Shown: positions 26,525 through 35,358, numbered from the stretch's first letter. The stretch: DNA of 64,000 nucleotides from Glycomyces sp. NRRL B-16210 (GCF_000719515.1 NZ_JOGR01000004.1:186001-250000); one strand, 5' to 3'. Numbers and translations: made by a program. Notes: a model not told the origin generated them from the letters alone.

Positions 26525-28111
26525 TCAGCCGGGCCTGCGGCGGCCCACGGCCCGGTGGTCGAGGGCGCCGAGCACCCGGTCGATGAGCGCCGGGTCGTAG
26601 CCCGGGGAGGAGCGCATCTGGAGGATGCGGGCCGTGGCGGCCGAGAGCATCTCCCCCTCGATGCGCTGCATGGTGTCCATCTTCTCGGCGAGCCGCTCGG
26701 TCTCGGGGTCCTGCCGGTCCTCGACCATGGCGGTGACCTGCTGGGCGCGCTTGTCGAACCAGCGCTCCATGGAGGCGGCCACCTCCTCGTCGAGCTCGCC
26801 CCTGCCGCGCAGCTCCCGCAGCCGGTCGGTGGCGGCCTCGCCCGCGGTGCTCATGATCGCCCGCAGCGCCGCGGTCTCCTTCTCGGTGTCCTCGCGGACG
26901 CCGAGGAACGCGATGAGGCCCGGCAGGGTCAGGCCCTGGGCCACGAGGGTGGCCAGGACGACGACGACCGCGAGGAACTGGATCTGCTCGCGGCCGGGGA
27001 ACGGCGAGCCGTCGGCGGTGAACTCGGGCAGGGCCAGCGCGGTCACGACGGTGACGACCCCGCGCATCCCGGCCCAGGCGGTGACGATCGCCAGGCGCGG
27101 GTGGTTGCCCAGCTCCTTCCAGCCGATGCCCATGCGTCCCAAAAGGATCGCGAGTCCGAGCCAGATCGCCCGGATGAGGATCACGGCGCCGGCGACGGCG
27201 AGGGCCTTCCACAGGAGGTCGCCGACGCCGGGGCCGACGGCGTCGATGATGTCGATGAGCTCCATGCCGACGAGGCCGAAGGTGAGGGCGTTCAGGCCCG
27301 TCTCCAGCACCTCCCACACCGAGCCCTGGACGATGCGGCCCTCGAAGTCGTCGGGGTCGATCGAACGGGCGACCATGTAGAACGCGGCGACGATGACGGC
27401 GAGGACGCCGGAGGCCTTGGCGCCCTCGGCGAGGAGGTAGGCGATGTAGGGGGCGGTGAGGCCCAGGGCGGTGGTGACGCGGGTGTCGTTCACGAAGGAC
27501 CCGAGCTTGACCAGGATCCAGCCGACGCCCAGGCCGATCCCGGCCGCGGCGAGGGCCGAGTAGGCGAACAGGCCCGCCGACCAGAGGACGGAGACCGATC
27601 CGGTGACGACGCCGAGGACGGCGACGTTGTAGAGGGTGAGGGCGGTGACGTCGTTGAACAGGCCCTCGCCTTCGAGGATGGTGACGAGGCGGCGGGGCAG
27701 GCCGAGGCGGCTCGCGACGGCGGTGACGGCGGCGGCGTCGGGCGGGGCGCAGATGGCGCCGAGGACGACCGCGGCGATGACCGGCAGGGCCGGGCTGATG
27801 GCGGCGGCGAGGACGGCGACCGCGGCGGTGGTCACGAAGACGAGGACGACCGCGAGGAAGAGGATCGGGCGCCAGTTGGCGGCGAAGTGCCGCCAGGAGG
27901 ATTTGCGGGCGGCCGACCACAGCAGGGGCGGCAGGAGGACCGGCAGCAGGTGCTCGGGGTCGATGTCGAGCGCGGGCATCCCGGGGATGAGCCCGAGCGC
28001 GAGGCCGTAGAGGCAGATGAGCACGGGCGCGGGGATGCGCATCCATTCGGCGGCGGCGGTGAGCAGCAGTCCGCCGACGAGGAGGGCGAACAGGATCGCC
28101 ACCAGTTCCAT
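26525..28111 (-). CDS. Na+/H+ antiporter, CPA1 (NhaP/YjcE-like)
   Basis: 528 residues with about twelve transmembrane helices, then a C-terminal cytosolic region of about 130 residues rich in charged helices. The ion-path signatures are present: GAICAPPDAAAVTAVA with paired acidic residues and ILEGEGLFNDVTALTLYN with the conserved ND. It exchanges Na+ (or K+) for protons across the cytoplasmic membrane. The ATG at 28111 has GGAG upstream. It is followed on the same strand by the LpqE-like gene. Confidence 0.92.
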   Translation of the reverse strand: MELVAILFALLVGGLLLTAAAEWMRIPAPVLICLYGLALGLIPGMPALDIDPEHLLPVLLPPLLWSAARKSSWRHFAANWRPILFLAVVLVFVTTAAVAVLAAAISPALPVIAAVVLGAICAPPDAAAVTAVASRLGLPRRLVTILEGEGLFNDVTALTLYNVAVLGVVTGSVSVLWSAGLFAYSALAAAGIGLGVGWILVKLGSFVNDTRVTTALGLTAPYIAYLLAEGAKASGVLAVIVAAFYMVARSIDPDDFEGRIVQGSVWEVLETGLNALTFGLVGMELIDIIDAVGPGVGDLLWKALAVAGAVILIRAIWLGLAILLGRMGIGWKELGNHPRLAIVTAWAGMRGVVTVVTALALPEFTADGSPFPGREQIQFLAVVVVLATLVAQGLTLPGLIAFLGVREDTEKETAALRAIMSTAGEAATDRLRELRGRGELDEEVAASMERWFDKRAQQVTAMVEDRQDPETERLAEKMDTMQRIEGEMLSAATARILQMRSSPGYDPALIDRVLGALDHRAVGRRRPG

Positions 28112-28419
28112 GGGGTCTCCGAGTCTCGGCGCGGGGTCTGTCCTCAATGACCCGGCCATACTACGCGCGGCGGGGCCGGTGCGAGGCGCACTCCGCCGCT
28201 GTTCGTCCTTTTTGCGGCGGTGTGCGAGTGCGGTCGGGGTGCGGCGGACGGTGCTCGACCGGGTCGCGGTACGTGTGCGCCGCGCCATCGCGGGGCGGGA
28301 GTCCATCGAGGATCGGTGCCGAGACCCGCGGTCGCGGAACGGTGGTTCGGTGGCGGCCCGCGGCCTCCGCGAGCGACAATCGCCTTCGACGACACGAGAG
28401 CATTACGGAGGCGGACCAG
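28112..28419. other. Divergent intergenic region of the antiporter and reductase genes
   Basis: 308 bases. TAGTAT near 28158 on the minus strand could be the antiporter -10. The plus-strand half holds GGAGG before the reductase GTG. I see no other feature; in-frame extension of the reductase into this region is Arg/Gly-rich and unlike its family. Confidence 0.45.
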
Positions 28420-29184
28420 GTGAATCGCATCGGCATCATCGGCGTGGGCGAGATCGGCAGAGCGATGGTGGAGGGCATCTGCGCGGGCGACGAGAAGGCG
28501 CCGGAGGTGCTCCTCTCCCCTCGGGGCGCGGCCACGGCCGCGGACCTGGCCTCGCGCTACGCGAACGTGCGGGTCTGCGCCGACAACCGGGAGGTGGCCG
28601 ACCGCGCCGACCTTCTCGTCGTCGCCCTGCGCCGCCGCGACCGGCACGAGGCCCTCGATGGGGTGCGCGTGGACGGGCGCGCGATCGTGGTCAACGTGAT
28701 GGCGGGCGTCCCCAACGACGAGCTGCGCGAGATCCTCGGCACCGATGCCGTGCTCGTGCAGGCAATCCCGCTGCCGGCGGTCCGCGAGCGCCGCGGGGTC
28801 ACGGTGGTGCACCCGTCCCACCCGGAGACGGACGCGCTGTTCGACCTGCTCGGCGGGGCGCAGCCGGTCGCGGACCCGGCGGCGTTCGACGTCTTCTCGG
28901 CGCTGGCGAGTACGATCAGCACCAACTACGCGTATCTGACGGCGATCACGTCGTGGGCCGTGGACCAGGGCGTCCCGGCCGAGGCCGCCGACCGCTACGT
29001 GCGCGGCCTCTTCCAGGGCGTCGGCCGCGCGCTGGGCGACCGGGAACGCCCGCTGGAGCGGCTCGCGGCCGACCACGAGACCCCGGGCGGCAGCAACGAG
29101 CGCATCCGCACCACGTGGTTCGGCCCGGCCAACGTCGCGGCCCTGGAGAAGGCCCTCGACGACCTCCTCGCGGACCTGCGTTAG
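28420..29184 (+). CDS. Pyrroline-5-carboxylate reductase family protein
   Basis: 254 residues, short for ProC but with its layout. An N-terminal Rossmann fold (IGIIGVGEIGRAMVEGI) is followed by VVALRRRD, VNVMAGVPNDEL and a C-terminal helical dimerisation domain with HETPGGSNERIR in place of the usual TSPGGTT. It should reduce a cyclic imine carboxylate with NAD(P)H. It lies tail to tail with the semialdehyde dehydrogenase gene, overlapping it by 4 nt, next to a hydroxyproline-type cluster, so its substrate may be an intermediate of that route rather than proline synthesis. The GTG has GGAGG 8 nt upstream. Confidence 0.8.
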   Translation: MNRIGIIGVGEIGRAMVEGICAGDEKAPEVLLSPRGAATAADLASRYANVRVCADNREVADRADLLVVALRRRDRHEALDGVRVDGRAIVVNVMAGVPNDELREILGTDAVLVQAIPLPAVRERRGVTVVHPSHPETDALFDLLGGAQPVADPAAFDVFSALASTISTNYAYLTAITSWAVDQGVPAEAADRYVRGLFQGVGRALGDRERPLERLAADHETPGGSNERIRTTWFGPANVAALEKALDDLLADLR

Positions 29185-30686
29185 CGCTCCAGGGCGCCGT
29201 CGACGCGTCGTTGGAGGCTGAGCGGGTTGTCCTCGTGGAGGGCTTCGGGCAGTAGCGCTTCGGGCGTGGACTGGTAGGCGACCGGGCGCAGGAAGCGGTC
29301 GATTGAGGCGGGGCCGACCGAGGTGTGCCGGGCGTTCGTGGTCGCCGGCCACGGCCCGCCGTGGTGCTGCGCGTGCGTGACCGCCACTCCGGTCGGCCAG
29401 CCGTTGACGATGACGCGGCCCGAGCGTTCGGCCAGCAGCGGCAGCACGGCACGGGCGACGGGATCGGCGGAGGTCGCCAGGTGCACCGCGCCGGTCAGGC
29501 CGCCGGGCAGTTGCGGCAGGACCCGTTCCAGCTCGGCGATGTCGGCGTAGGTGAGCACCAGTGCGGCGGGCCCGAAGCACTCGCGCAGCAGCGTCCGGTC
29601 GCCGTCGATCGCGGCGGCCGGGGCCGCGATGAGTGCCGGTGTCACCGCATGGGCTTCGCCGCCGGGGACCGGTTCCAGGAGGGATCGCGCGGCCGGGTGC
29701 GCGGCGAGGCCCGCGGTCTCGGCGAGGTACGCCTCGCGGATCCGCCGGTTGAGCATCGGGTGGACCTGTTTGGCGCGCACCGCCTCCGCGAGCGCCTCCT
29801 CCAGGCCGTGGCCTTCGGGGAGGAACAGCAGGCCCGGTTTGGTGCAGAACTGGCCCGAGCCGAGGGTCATCGAGGTCGCGAACTCCTCGGCCAGCGCCCC
29901 GCCGCGCTGGGCGAGGGCCTCGGGGGTGGCCACGACCGGGTTGAGGCTGCCGAGTTCGCCGAAGAACGGGATCGGTTCGGGGCGGGCGGCGGCCTCCGCG
30001 GCGAGGGCGCGGCCGCCGCTGATCGAGCCGGTGAAGGCGGCGGCCTTGATGGCGGGGTCGCGGATGAGGTCGAGTCCGGCCTGGAAGCCGGTGACGACGG
30101 CGAACGCGCGCGGGTCGGCGCCGTGCTGCTCGATGGCGGCCGTGACGGTCTCGGCGAGGAGGGCGGCGGTGGCGGGCTGGGAGTCGTGGGCCTTGGCGAC
30201 GACGGGGCACCCGGCGGCCAGCGCGGCGGCGGTGTCGGTCCCGGCGACGCCGAAGCCGAGCGGGAAGTTCGAGGCGGCGTAGACGGCGACCGGTCCGAGC
30301 GGGACGTTCCACCGTCGCAGGTCGGGCCGGGGCGGGGTGGTCCTCGGTGCGGCGTGGTCGATGACGATGTCGAGGGGCGCGCCGGTCTCGGCGTGGGCGC
30401 CGTACTGCTCGAACTGGCCGGTGGTGCGGGCGAGTTCGCCGCGGAGGCGGGCTTCGCCGAGGCCCGATTCGGCGTCGGCGAGGGCGACGATCGCGTCTTC
30501 GCGGGCGGTGAGGGCGGCGGCGACGGCGCGCAGCAGGCTCGCGCGTTCGGCGGGGCGCATCGCGGCGAGCGCGGGCGCGGCGGCGCGGGCGGCCTCGGTG
30601 CGGCGGGCGGCTGTGTCGGTGGCGGGGATCGGTTCGCCGAACGCGGTGCCGGTGGCCGGGTTGACGCTGCGCAGCGCGTCGGGCAT
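29181..30686 (-). CDS. NADP-dependent aldehyde dehydrogenase, 2-ketoglutarate semialdehyde type
   Basis: 501 residues. Aldehyde dehydrogenase fold with AASNFPLGFGVAGTDTAAALAAGCPVV, the general base Glu in FFGELGSLNPV and the nucleophile Cys in GSGQFCTKPG. This motif set and the length match alpha-ketoglutarate semialdehyde dehydrogenases of hydroxyproline and sugar-acid catabolism. It would convert the semialdehyde to 2-oxoglutarate. Divergent from the deaminase, epimerase and GntR genes across a region containing a 25-bp palindrome, so co-regulation is expected. The ATG at 30686 matches the family start. Confidence 0.88.
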   Translation of the reverse strand: MPDALRSVNPATGTAFGEPIPATDTAARRTEAARAAAPALAAMRPAERASLLRAVAAALTAREDAIVALADAESGLGEARLRGELARTTGQFEQYGAHAETGAPLDIVIDHAAPRTTPPRPDLRRWNVPLGPVAVYAASNFPLGFGVAGTDTAAALAAGCPVVAKAHDSQPATAALLAETVTAAIEQHGADPRAFAVVTGFQAGLDLIRDPAIKAAAFTGSISGGRALAAEAAARPEPIPFFGELGSLNPVVATPEALAQRGGALAEEFATSMTLGSGQFCTKPGLLFLPEGHGLEEALAEAVRAKQVHPMLNRRIREAYLAETAGLAAHPAARSLLEPVPGGEAHAVTPALIAAPAAAIDGDRTLLRECFGPAALVLTYADIAELERVLPQLPGGLTGAVHLATSADPVARAVLPLLAERSGRVIVNGWPTGVAVTHAQHHGGPWPATTNARHTSVGPASIDRFLRPVAYQSTPEALLPEALHEDNPLSLQRRVDGALER

Positions 30687-30774
30687 GGGTGCTGCTCCGT
30701 TCGGTCGGCGGGCCGGGCCGGGAGCCGTGTGCGGCTCGGGGCCGGTCGGCCCGGCACGATGGTCGCTTGGACGA

Positions 30775-30799
30775 TCAGTAGTATGTGACATATTACTGA
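30775..30799. promoter_or_regulatory. Palindromic operator of the hydroxyproline-type cluster
   Basis: Two 12-bp arms, TCAGTAGTATGT and ACATATTACTGA, differ from perfect symmetry at one base pair and flank a single central G. The site lies in the divergent region between the dehydrogenase (start 30686) and the deaminase gene (start 30921). The GntR regulator encoded in the cluster is the obvious candidate ligand. Confidence 0.7.
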
Positions 30800-30920
30800 T
30801 TGCGGTGACCGCGCCGAAGGCGCGGTGCCGGGAGGCGGCGGTCGCCGGAGCGGCTTGCCTCTGGCGCGTTCGCGCCGGTGAAGCCGCGCCTCCGCAACCG
30901 CCTTCGAGAAGGGAAGCCCT

Positions 30921-31817
30921 ATGACGGCACTCGAACCGCGTCCCTGGCGCGGCGTTCTCGTCGCCACCGCACTGCCGTTCCGCGAGGACCTCTCGGTGGA
31001 CTTCGACGCGTACGCCGAGCACTGCGCCTGGCTCGTCGCGAGCGGCTGCGACGGGGTCGTGCCGAACGGCTCGCTCGGCGAGTACCAGGTGCTCACCGAG
31101 GCCGAACGCGCCCGCGTGGTCGAGACCGCGGTCGCGGCGGTCGGCGGGGAGCGGGTCATGCCCGGGGTCGCGGCCTACGGTTCGCGCGAGGCGCGCCGCT
31201 GGGCCGAGCAGGCCCGCGAGGCCGGCTGCGGCGCGGTGATGCTGCTGCCGCCCAACGCCTACCGGGCCGACGAGCGCTCGGTGCTCGCGCACTACCGGGA
31301 GGTCGCCGAGGCGGGCCTGCCGATCGTGGCCTACAACAACCCGATCGACACCAAGGTGGACCTCACGCCGAAGCTGCTCGCGACGCTCCACCGCGAGGGC
31401 CTGATCCAGGCGGTCAAGGAGTTCTCCGGGGACGTGCGCCGCAGCTTCCGCATCAATGAACTCGCCCCTGACCTGGACGTGCTGGTCGGCGCCGACGACG
31501 TGCTCCTCGAACTCGCCCTCGCCGGGGCCAAGGGCTGGGTCTCCGGTTACCCCAACGCCCTCCCGGAGTCCACCGTGGCGCTCTACCGGGCGGCCGTCGC
31601 CGGGGACCTCGCGACCGCGCTGCCGCTGTACCGGAGCCTCCACCCGCTGCTGCGCTGGGACTCGAAGGTCGAGTTCGTGCAGGCCATCAAGCGCTCCATG
31701 GACCTCGCGGGCCGCAACGGCGGCCCGTGCCGCCCGCCAAGGATGCCGCTGCTGCCCGAGCAGGACGCCGAGGTCACCGCCGCGACCGAGCGGGCGATCG
31801 CGGCCGGACTCGCATAG
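30921..31817 (+). CDS. Dihydrodipicolinate synthase family enzyme, probable pyrroline-4-hydroxy-2-carboxylate deaminase
   Basis: 298-residue class I aldolase-fold enzyme. Schiff-base lysine K166 lies in QAVKEFSGD and Tyr138 in VAYNNP. The NGSLGEY loop replaces the GTTGE of DapA. The company of a proline racemase-family epimerase and a ketoglutarate semialdehyde dehydrogenase points to the deaminase of hydroxyproline breakdown rather than lysine synthesis. It is the first gene of a three-gene operon (deaminase, epimerase, GntR). GAAGGGAAG precedes the ATG. Confidence 0.85.
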   Translation: MTALEPRPWRGVLVATALPFREDLSVDFDAYAEHCAWLVASGCDGVVPNGSLGEYQVLTEAERARVVETAVAAVGGERVMPGVAAYGSREARRWAEQAREAGCGAVMLLPPNAYRADERSVLAHYREVAEAGLPIVAYNNPIDTKVDLTPKLLATLHREGLIQAVKEFSGDVRRSFRINELAPDLDVLVGADDVLLELALAGAKGWVSGYPNALPESTVALYRAAVAGDLATALPLYRSLHPLLRWDSKVEFVQAIKRSMDLAGRNGGPCRPPRMPLLPEQDAEVTAATERAIAAGLA

Positions 31818-31826
31818 GGGGGGCGG

Positions 31827-32828
31827 ATGCGCAGCAGGCTCGTGCTCCACACCGTGGAGTCGCACACCGAGGGGATGCCCACGAGGGTCGTCACCGGCGG
31901 CGTCGGGACCGTGCCCGGATCGACCATGATGGAGCGCCGCGACCACTTCGTGGAGCACCTCGACCACCTGCGGCTGCTCCTGATGCGCGAGCCGCGCGGG
32001 CACGCGGCGATGAGCGGCGCGATCCTCCAGCCGCCGACCCGCCCCGACGCCGACTGGGGCGTGCTGTTCATCGAGGTCTCCGGCTGCCTGCCGATGTGCG
32101 GGCACGGGACCATCGGCGTCGCCACGGTCCTGGTCGAGACCGGGATGGTGGCGGTGACCGAGCCGGTCACCACCGTCCGCCTCGACACGCCCGCCGGGCT
32201 CGTCACCGTCGACGTGCGGGTCGAGGACGGGGCCGCGAAGTCGGTCACGCTCGTCAACGTCCCCGCCTTCGCCGTCGGGCTCGACCGCGCCGTCACGCTC
32301 GCCGACGGGCGCGAGGTGCGCTACGACCTCGCCTTCGGCGGGAACTTCTACGCCATCGTCGAATTGGCCGACCTCGGGCTGCCGTTCGACCGGGCCGTCA
32401 AGGGCGACCTGCTCGCGGCGGGACTGGCGATCATGGACGCCGTCAACGCCGAAGCGGCGCCGGTGCACCCGCTGGAACCGTCCATCCGGGGCCTGCACCA
32501 CGTGTACCTGGCCGCGCCCGGCTCGGACGCGTCGCTCTCGCGCCACGCCATGGTCATCCACCCCGGCTGGTTCGACCGCTCCCCCTGCGGCACCGGCACC
32601 TCCGCGCGCATGGCCCAGCTCCACGCCAGGGGCGAACTGGGGCTCGAGCAGGACTTCGTGAACGAGTCCTTCATCGGCTCGCGCTTCACCGGCCGCCTCA
32701 TCGGCCGCACCGAAGTGGCGGGCGCGCCCGCCGTCGTCCCCACGGTCACCGGCCGCGCCTGGATCACCGGTACCGCCCAGCACATGCTCGACCCCGACGA
32801 CCCCTATCCGAGCGGTTTCGAGCTCTGA
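31827..32828 (+). CDS. 4-hydroxyproline 2-epimerase (proline racemase family)
   Basis: 333 residues. Both catalytic cysteines of racemase/epimerase members are present: C91 in MCGHG and C254 in SPCGTGTSA. This excludes the Ser/Thr dehydratase branch. It should convert trans-4-hydroxy-L-proline to cis-4-hydroxy-D-proline. It starts 9 nt after the deaminase stop with a G-rich site. Proline racemase is the alternative, but the neighbouring deaminase and dehydrogenase favour hydroxyproline. The D-hydroxyproline dehydrogenase that normally links these steps is not in the window. Confidence 0.88.
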   Translation: MRSRLVLHTVESHTEGMPTRVVTGGVGTVPGSTMMERRDHFVEHLDHLRLLLMREPRGHAAMSGAILQPPTRPDADWGVLFIEVSGCLPMCGHGTIGVATVLVETGMVAVTEPVTTVRLDTPAGLVTVDVRVEDGAAKSVTLVNVPAFAVGLDRAVTLADGREVRYDLAFGGNFYAIVELADLGLPFDRAVKGDLLAAGLAIMDAVNAEAAPVHPLEPSIRGLHHVYLAAPGSDASLSRHAMVIHPGWFDRSPCGTGTSARMAQLHARGELGLEQDFVNESFIGSRFTGRLIGRTEVAGAPAVVPTVTGRAWITGTAQHMLDPDDPYPSGFEL

Positions 32829-32857
32829 GCACCGACGTTCCATCCGAGGAGGAGCCG

Positions 32858-33532
32858 ATGGCCGCGCGAACCGCCCGGTTGTCCATGCCGGAGACCGGCA
32901 CGGGCCGCTCCAGCTACCGCGAGCGCATCGGCGAGGCGCTGCGCGCCGCCGTCATCGCCGGCGAACTCGCCCCCGGCCGGGTCTACTCGGTGCCGGCCCT
33001 GGCCGAGCAGTTCGGCGTCTCCGCCACCCCGGTGCGCGAGGCCATGCTCGACCTCGTCAAAGAGGAACTCGTCGAACCCGTTCCCAACAAGGGCTTCCGG
33101 GTCACCACCGTCGAGGCGTCGCAACTGGACGAGTGCACGCAGCTGCGCGAACTCATCGAGGTCCCCGTGACCGCGGCGCTGGCGACCACCGCCGACCCCG
33201 CCGACATCGAAGGGCTGCGGCCGCTCGCGCAGGCCATCGTGGACGCCGCCGCCGCGCAGGACCTCATCGCCTACGTCGAGGCCGACACCCGCTTCCACCT
33301 CGCGCTGCTGTCGCTGTCGGGCAACCGGACCCTCGTCGCGACCGTCCGCGACCTGCGACGGCGCTCGCGCCTGTACGGCCTGACCGCGCTGCTGGAGGCC
33401 GGGAGGTTGGAGGAGTCGGCCGTCGAGCACCTGGAGATCCTGCGGTGCCTGCTCGACCGCGACACCGAGCGCGTCCGCGAGGTCATGGGGCGGCACCTGG
33501 GCCACGTCAGGGGCAAGTGGGCGCGGCCCTGA
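32858..33532 (+). CDS. GntR/FadR-type transcriptional regulator
   Basis: 224 residues. A winged-helix domain (residues 18-85; SVPALAEQFGVSATPVREAMLDL is the recognition part) is followed by an all-helical FCD ligand-binding domain with the metal-binding pattern Asp/His (ADTRFHLALL, VEHLEILRCL, MGRHLGHV). The ATG has GAGGAGGA. It is last in the deaminase-epimerase operon and probably binds the palindrome at 30775-30799, responding to a pathway intermediate. Confidence 0.92.
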   Translation: MAARTARLSMPETGTGRSSYRERIGEALRAAVIAGELAPGRVYSVPALAEQFGVSATPVREAMLDLVKEELVEPVPNKGFRVTTVEASQLDECTQLRELIEVPVTAALATTADPADIEGLRPLAQAIVDAAAAQDLIAYVEADTRFHLALLSLSGNRTLVATVRDLRRRSRLYGLTALLEAGRLEESAVEHLEILRCLLDRDTERVREVMGRHLGHVRGKWARP

Positions 33533-33541
33533 GAGCGCGAA

Positions 33542-33571
33542 AGCGCCGGACCCGGGCTCGGGTCCGGCGCT
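33542..33571. terminator. Bidirectional terminator
   Basis: Perfect 13-bp stem (33542-33554 with 33559-33571) with a 4-base loop, followed by TCGTCAGAAAA. It separates the convergent GntR and Old Yellow Enzyme genes. Confidence 0.82.
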
Positions 33572-33584
33572 CGTCAGAAAAGGT

Positions 33585-34664
33585 TCAGGCGCGGGCGTAC
33601 TGCGGCGGGACGCGGGGCGTCTCGCCGAGCTCGCGGGCGGCCTGGTGCGGCCAGTACGGGTTGCGCAGCAGCTCGCGGCCGAGCGCGACCGCGTCGGCCT
33701 CGCCGTCGGCGAGGATCTTCTCGGCCTGCCGGATCTCGGTGATGAGCCCGACCGCGGCGGTCGGCAGCCCGGTCTCGCGGCGCACCCGCGCGGCGAACCG
33801 CACCTGGTAGCCCGGGCCGGTCGGGATCGAGGCGCGCGGCACGCTGCCGCCGGAGGACACGTCGAGCAGGTCCACGCCGTGGGCGCGCAGCAGGGCCGCG
33901 AGGCGGACCGTCTCGTCGGCGGTCCAGCCCTCCGGCTCGATCCAGTCGGTGGCCGAAACCCGGAAGAGCACCGGGACCTCCTCGCCGACGGCCGCGCGCA
34001 CCGCGTCGGCGATCTCGACGGCCAGACGGGTGCGGCCCTCGAAGGAGCCGCCGTAGGCGTCCTCGCGGCGGTTCGAGACCGGCGAGAGGAACTCGTGGAG
34101 CAGGTAGCCGTGGGCGCCGTGGATCTCGACGACCTCGTAGCCGGCCTCGATCGACCGGCGGGCGGCCGCGGCGAAGGCGTCCACGACCCCGCGGACCTCC
34201 TCCAGCGACAGCTCGTGCGGGACCTGCGAGTCCTCGCTGAAGGCGACCGCGCTGGGCGCGACCGGCTTCCAGTTCACGTCCCCGGCGCCGCGGGTCCGCT
34301 CGATCGCGAAGCCCGGATCGGTGCTGGCCTTGCGCCCGGCGTGGGCGATCTGGATGCCCGGGACGGCGCCGTACTCGCGCATGAGCGCGGCCGCGCGCCG
34401 GTGGCCCTCGACCTGGGCGTCGTTCCAGATGCCGAGGTCGGCGGCGCTGATGCGGCCCTCGGCGGTCACCGCGGTGGCCTCGACGAGGATGAGCCCCGCG
34501 CCGCCGGCGGCGCGCGAGCCGTAGTGCTGGAGGTGCCAGTCGTTGGGGACGCCGGTCGCGGGTCCCGCGACGTCGGCGCTGTACTGGCACATCGGGGCCA
34601 TCCAGATCCGGTTGGGGATGGTGGTCCCCCGCAGGGTGAGCGGGTTGAACAGGTTGCTGGTCAC
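33585..34664 (-). CDS. NADH:flavin oxidoreductase, Old Yellow Enzyme (YqjM-like)
   Basis: 359-residue FMN-dependent ene-reductase. It has NRIWMAPMCQYSA (with the Cys that tunes flavin in YqjM), IQIAHAGRK, the substrate-binding pair IHGAHGYLLHEFLSP, SPVSNRREDAYGG and the FMN-binding ALGRELLRNPYW. It reduces activated C=C bonds of enones or similar electrophiles. The GTG at 34664 follows AAAGGA. It is divergent from a MarR regulator across a region with repeated TTGCAA boxes, an arrangement typical of electrophile-stress control. Confidence 0.92.
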   Translation of the reverse strand: MTSNLFNPLTLRGTTIPNRIWMAPMCQYSADVAGPATGVPNDWHLQHYGSRAAGGAGLILVEATAVTAEGRISAADLGIWNDAQVEGHRRAAALMREYGAVPGIQIAHAGRKASTDPGFAIERTRGAGDVNWKPVAPSAVAFSEDSQVPHELSLEEVRGVVDAFAAAARRSIEAGYEVVEIHGAHGYLLHEFLSPVSNRREDAYGGSFEGRTRLAVEIADAVRAAVGEEVPVLFRVSATDWIEPEGWTADETVRLAALLRAHGVDLLDVSSGGSVPRASIPTGPGYQVRFAARVRRETGLPTAAVGLITEIRQAEKILADGEADAVALGRELLRNPYWPHQAARELGETPRVPPQYARA

Positions 34665-34802
34665 GGTGGTTCCTTTGCGGTGGCGGCGCGGGGCGGGCGC
34701 CGCGGGCGGTGGTGACGGCGGGACGGGCCCGCCGGGCGGTCCCAAGGGTACTGCTGCCCGATGCGTTCGGGCGGCGGTCACGGCGTTGTGGCCACACAGC
34801 CG

Positions 34803-34832
34803 ATATTACTTGCAAACGCGGGCTAATTGCAA
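34803..34832 (-). promoter_or_regulatory. Promoter and operator-like boxes of the Old Yellow Enzyme gene
   Basis: Minus strand: -35 TTGCAA (34832-34827), 18-nt spacer, -10 TAATAT (34808-34803). A second TTGCAA (34810-34815) sits directly against the -10, 17 bp from the first. Both share a TA(C/A)TTGCAA context, so a MarR dimer could cover the whole promoter. Confidence 0.6.
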
Positions 34833-34870
34833 CCGACGATAATTGTGCAGGTAGGTATATCGTTGTACAT

Positions 34871-34876
34871 TAGAAT
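34871..34876 (+). promoter_or_regulatory. -10 element of the MarR gene
   Basis: TAGAAT stands 28 nt before the GTG at 34905. A start site near 34883 would leave a short leader containing GAGGAGGAG. No convincing -35 was found. Confidence 0.45.
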
Positions 34877-34904
34877 CGCCCGTACCCGAGCGAGGAGGAG
34901 CACC

Positions 34905-35354
34905 GTGACCACCGCACCGGAGAACGGCACCGCGTTGGCGCAGCACTGGTGCGCCCTGTCGGTGCTCCACGAGCGCATCGCCGACCGCGTCCAGCGGCGG
35001 CTCGAGGCCGGGCACGACCTGAGCGCCCGCGAGTTCTCGCTGCTGACCGTGCTCAGCCGCCAGGACGAGGACCGCCACTTGCAGATGCGGCAGGTCGCCG
35101 AGGCGATCGTCCTCAGCCAGAGCGCCACCACGCGCCTGGTCACCCGGTTGGAGGACCGCGGTCTGCTCGCGCGCACGATCTGCAAGAACGACCGGCGCGG
35201 CATCTACACCGACGTCACCGAAGCGGGCCACCGGCTGCTCGCCGAGGCCCGCCCCACCCACGACGGCGCGCTCCACGAGGCCCTGGACGAGGCCCGCGAG
35301 AACCCCGAGTTCAAACCGCTGGTCGAAGCGCTCGAACGCATCGGCGAGCGCTGA
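34905..35354 (+). CDS. MarR family transcriptional regulator
   Basis: 149 residues with the MarR winged helix: LSAREFSLLTVLSRQ, recognition region LQMRQVAEAIVLSQSATTRLVTRLEDRGLL and the wing NDRRGIYTDVTEAG. One cysteine (C16 region QHWCALSVLHERI) and another in TICKNDRRG could sense oxidants or electrophiles. The GTG at 34905 follows GAGGAGGAG. It probably represses the divergent Old Yellow Enzyme gene and itself. Confidence 0.92.
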   Translation: MTTAPENGTALAQHWCALSVLHERIADRVQRRLEAGHDLSAREFSLLTVLSRQDEDRHLQMRQVAEAIVLSQSATTRLVTRLEDRGLLARTICKNDRRGIYTDVTEAGHRLLAEARPTHDGALHEALDEARENPEFKPLVEALERIGER

Positions 35355-35358
35355 GCGC

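Noticed and set aside
29181..32843. A single 1220-codon open frame on the minus strand
   Set aside because: Only the 501-residue dehydrogenase part (29181-30686) has family sequence; the upstream part is antisense to the deaminase and epimerase genes and reflects base composition.
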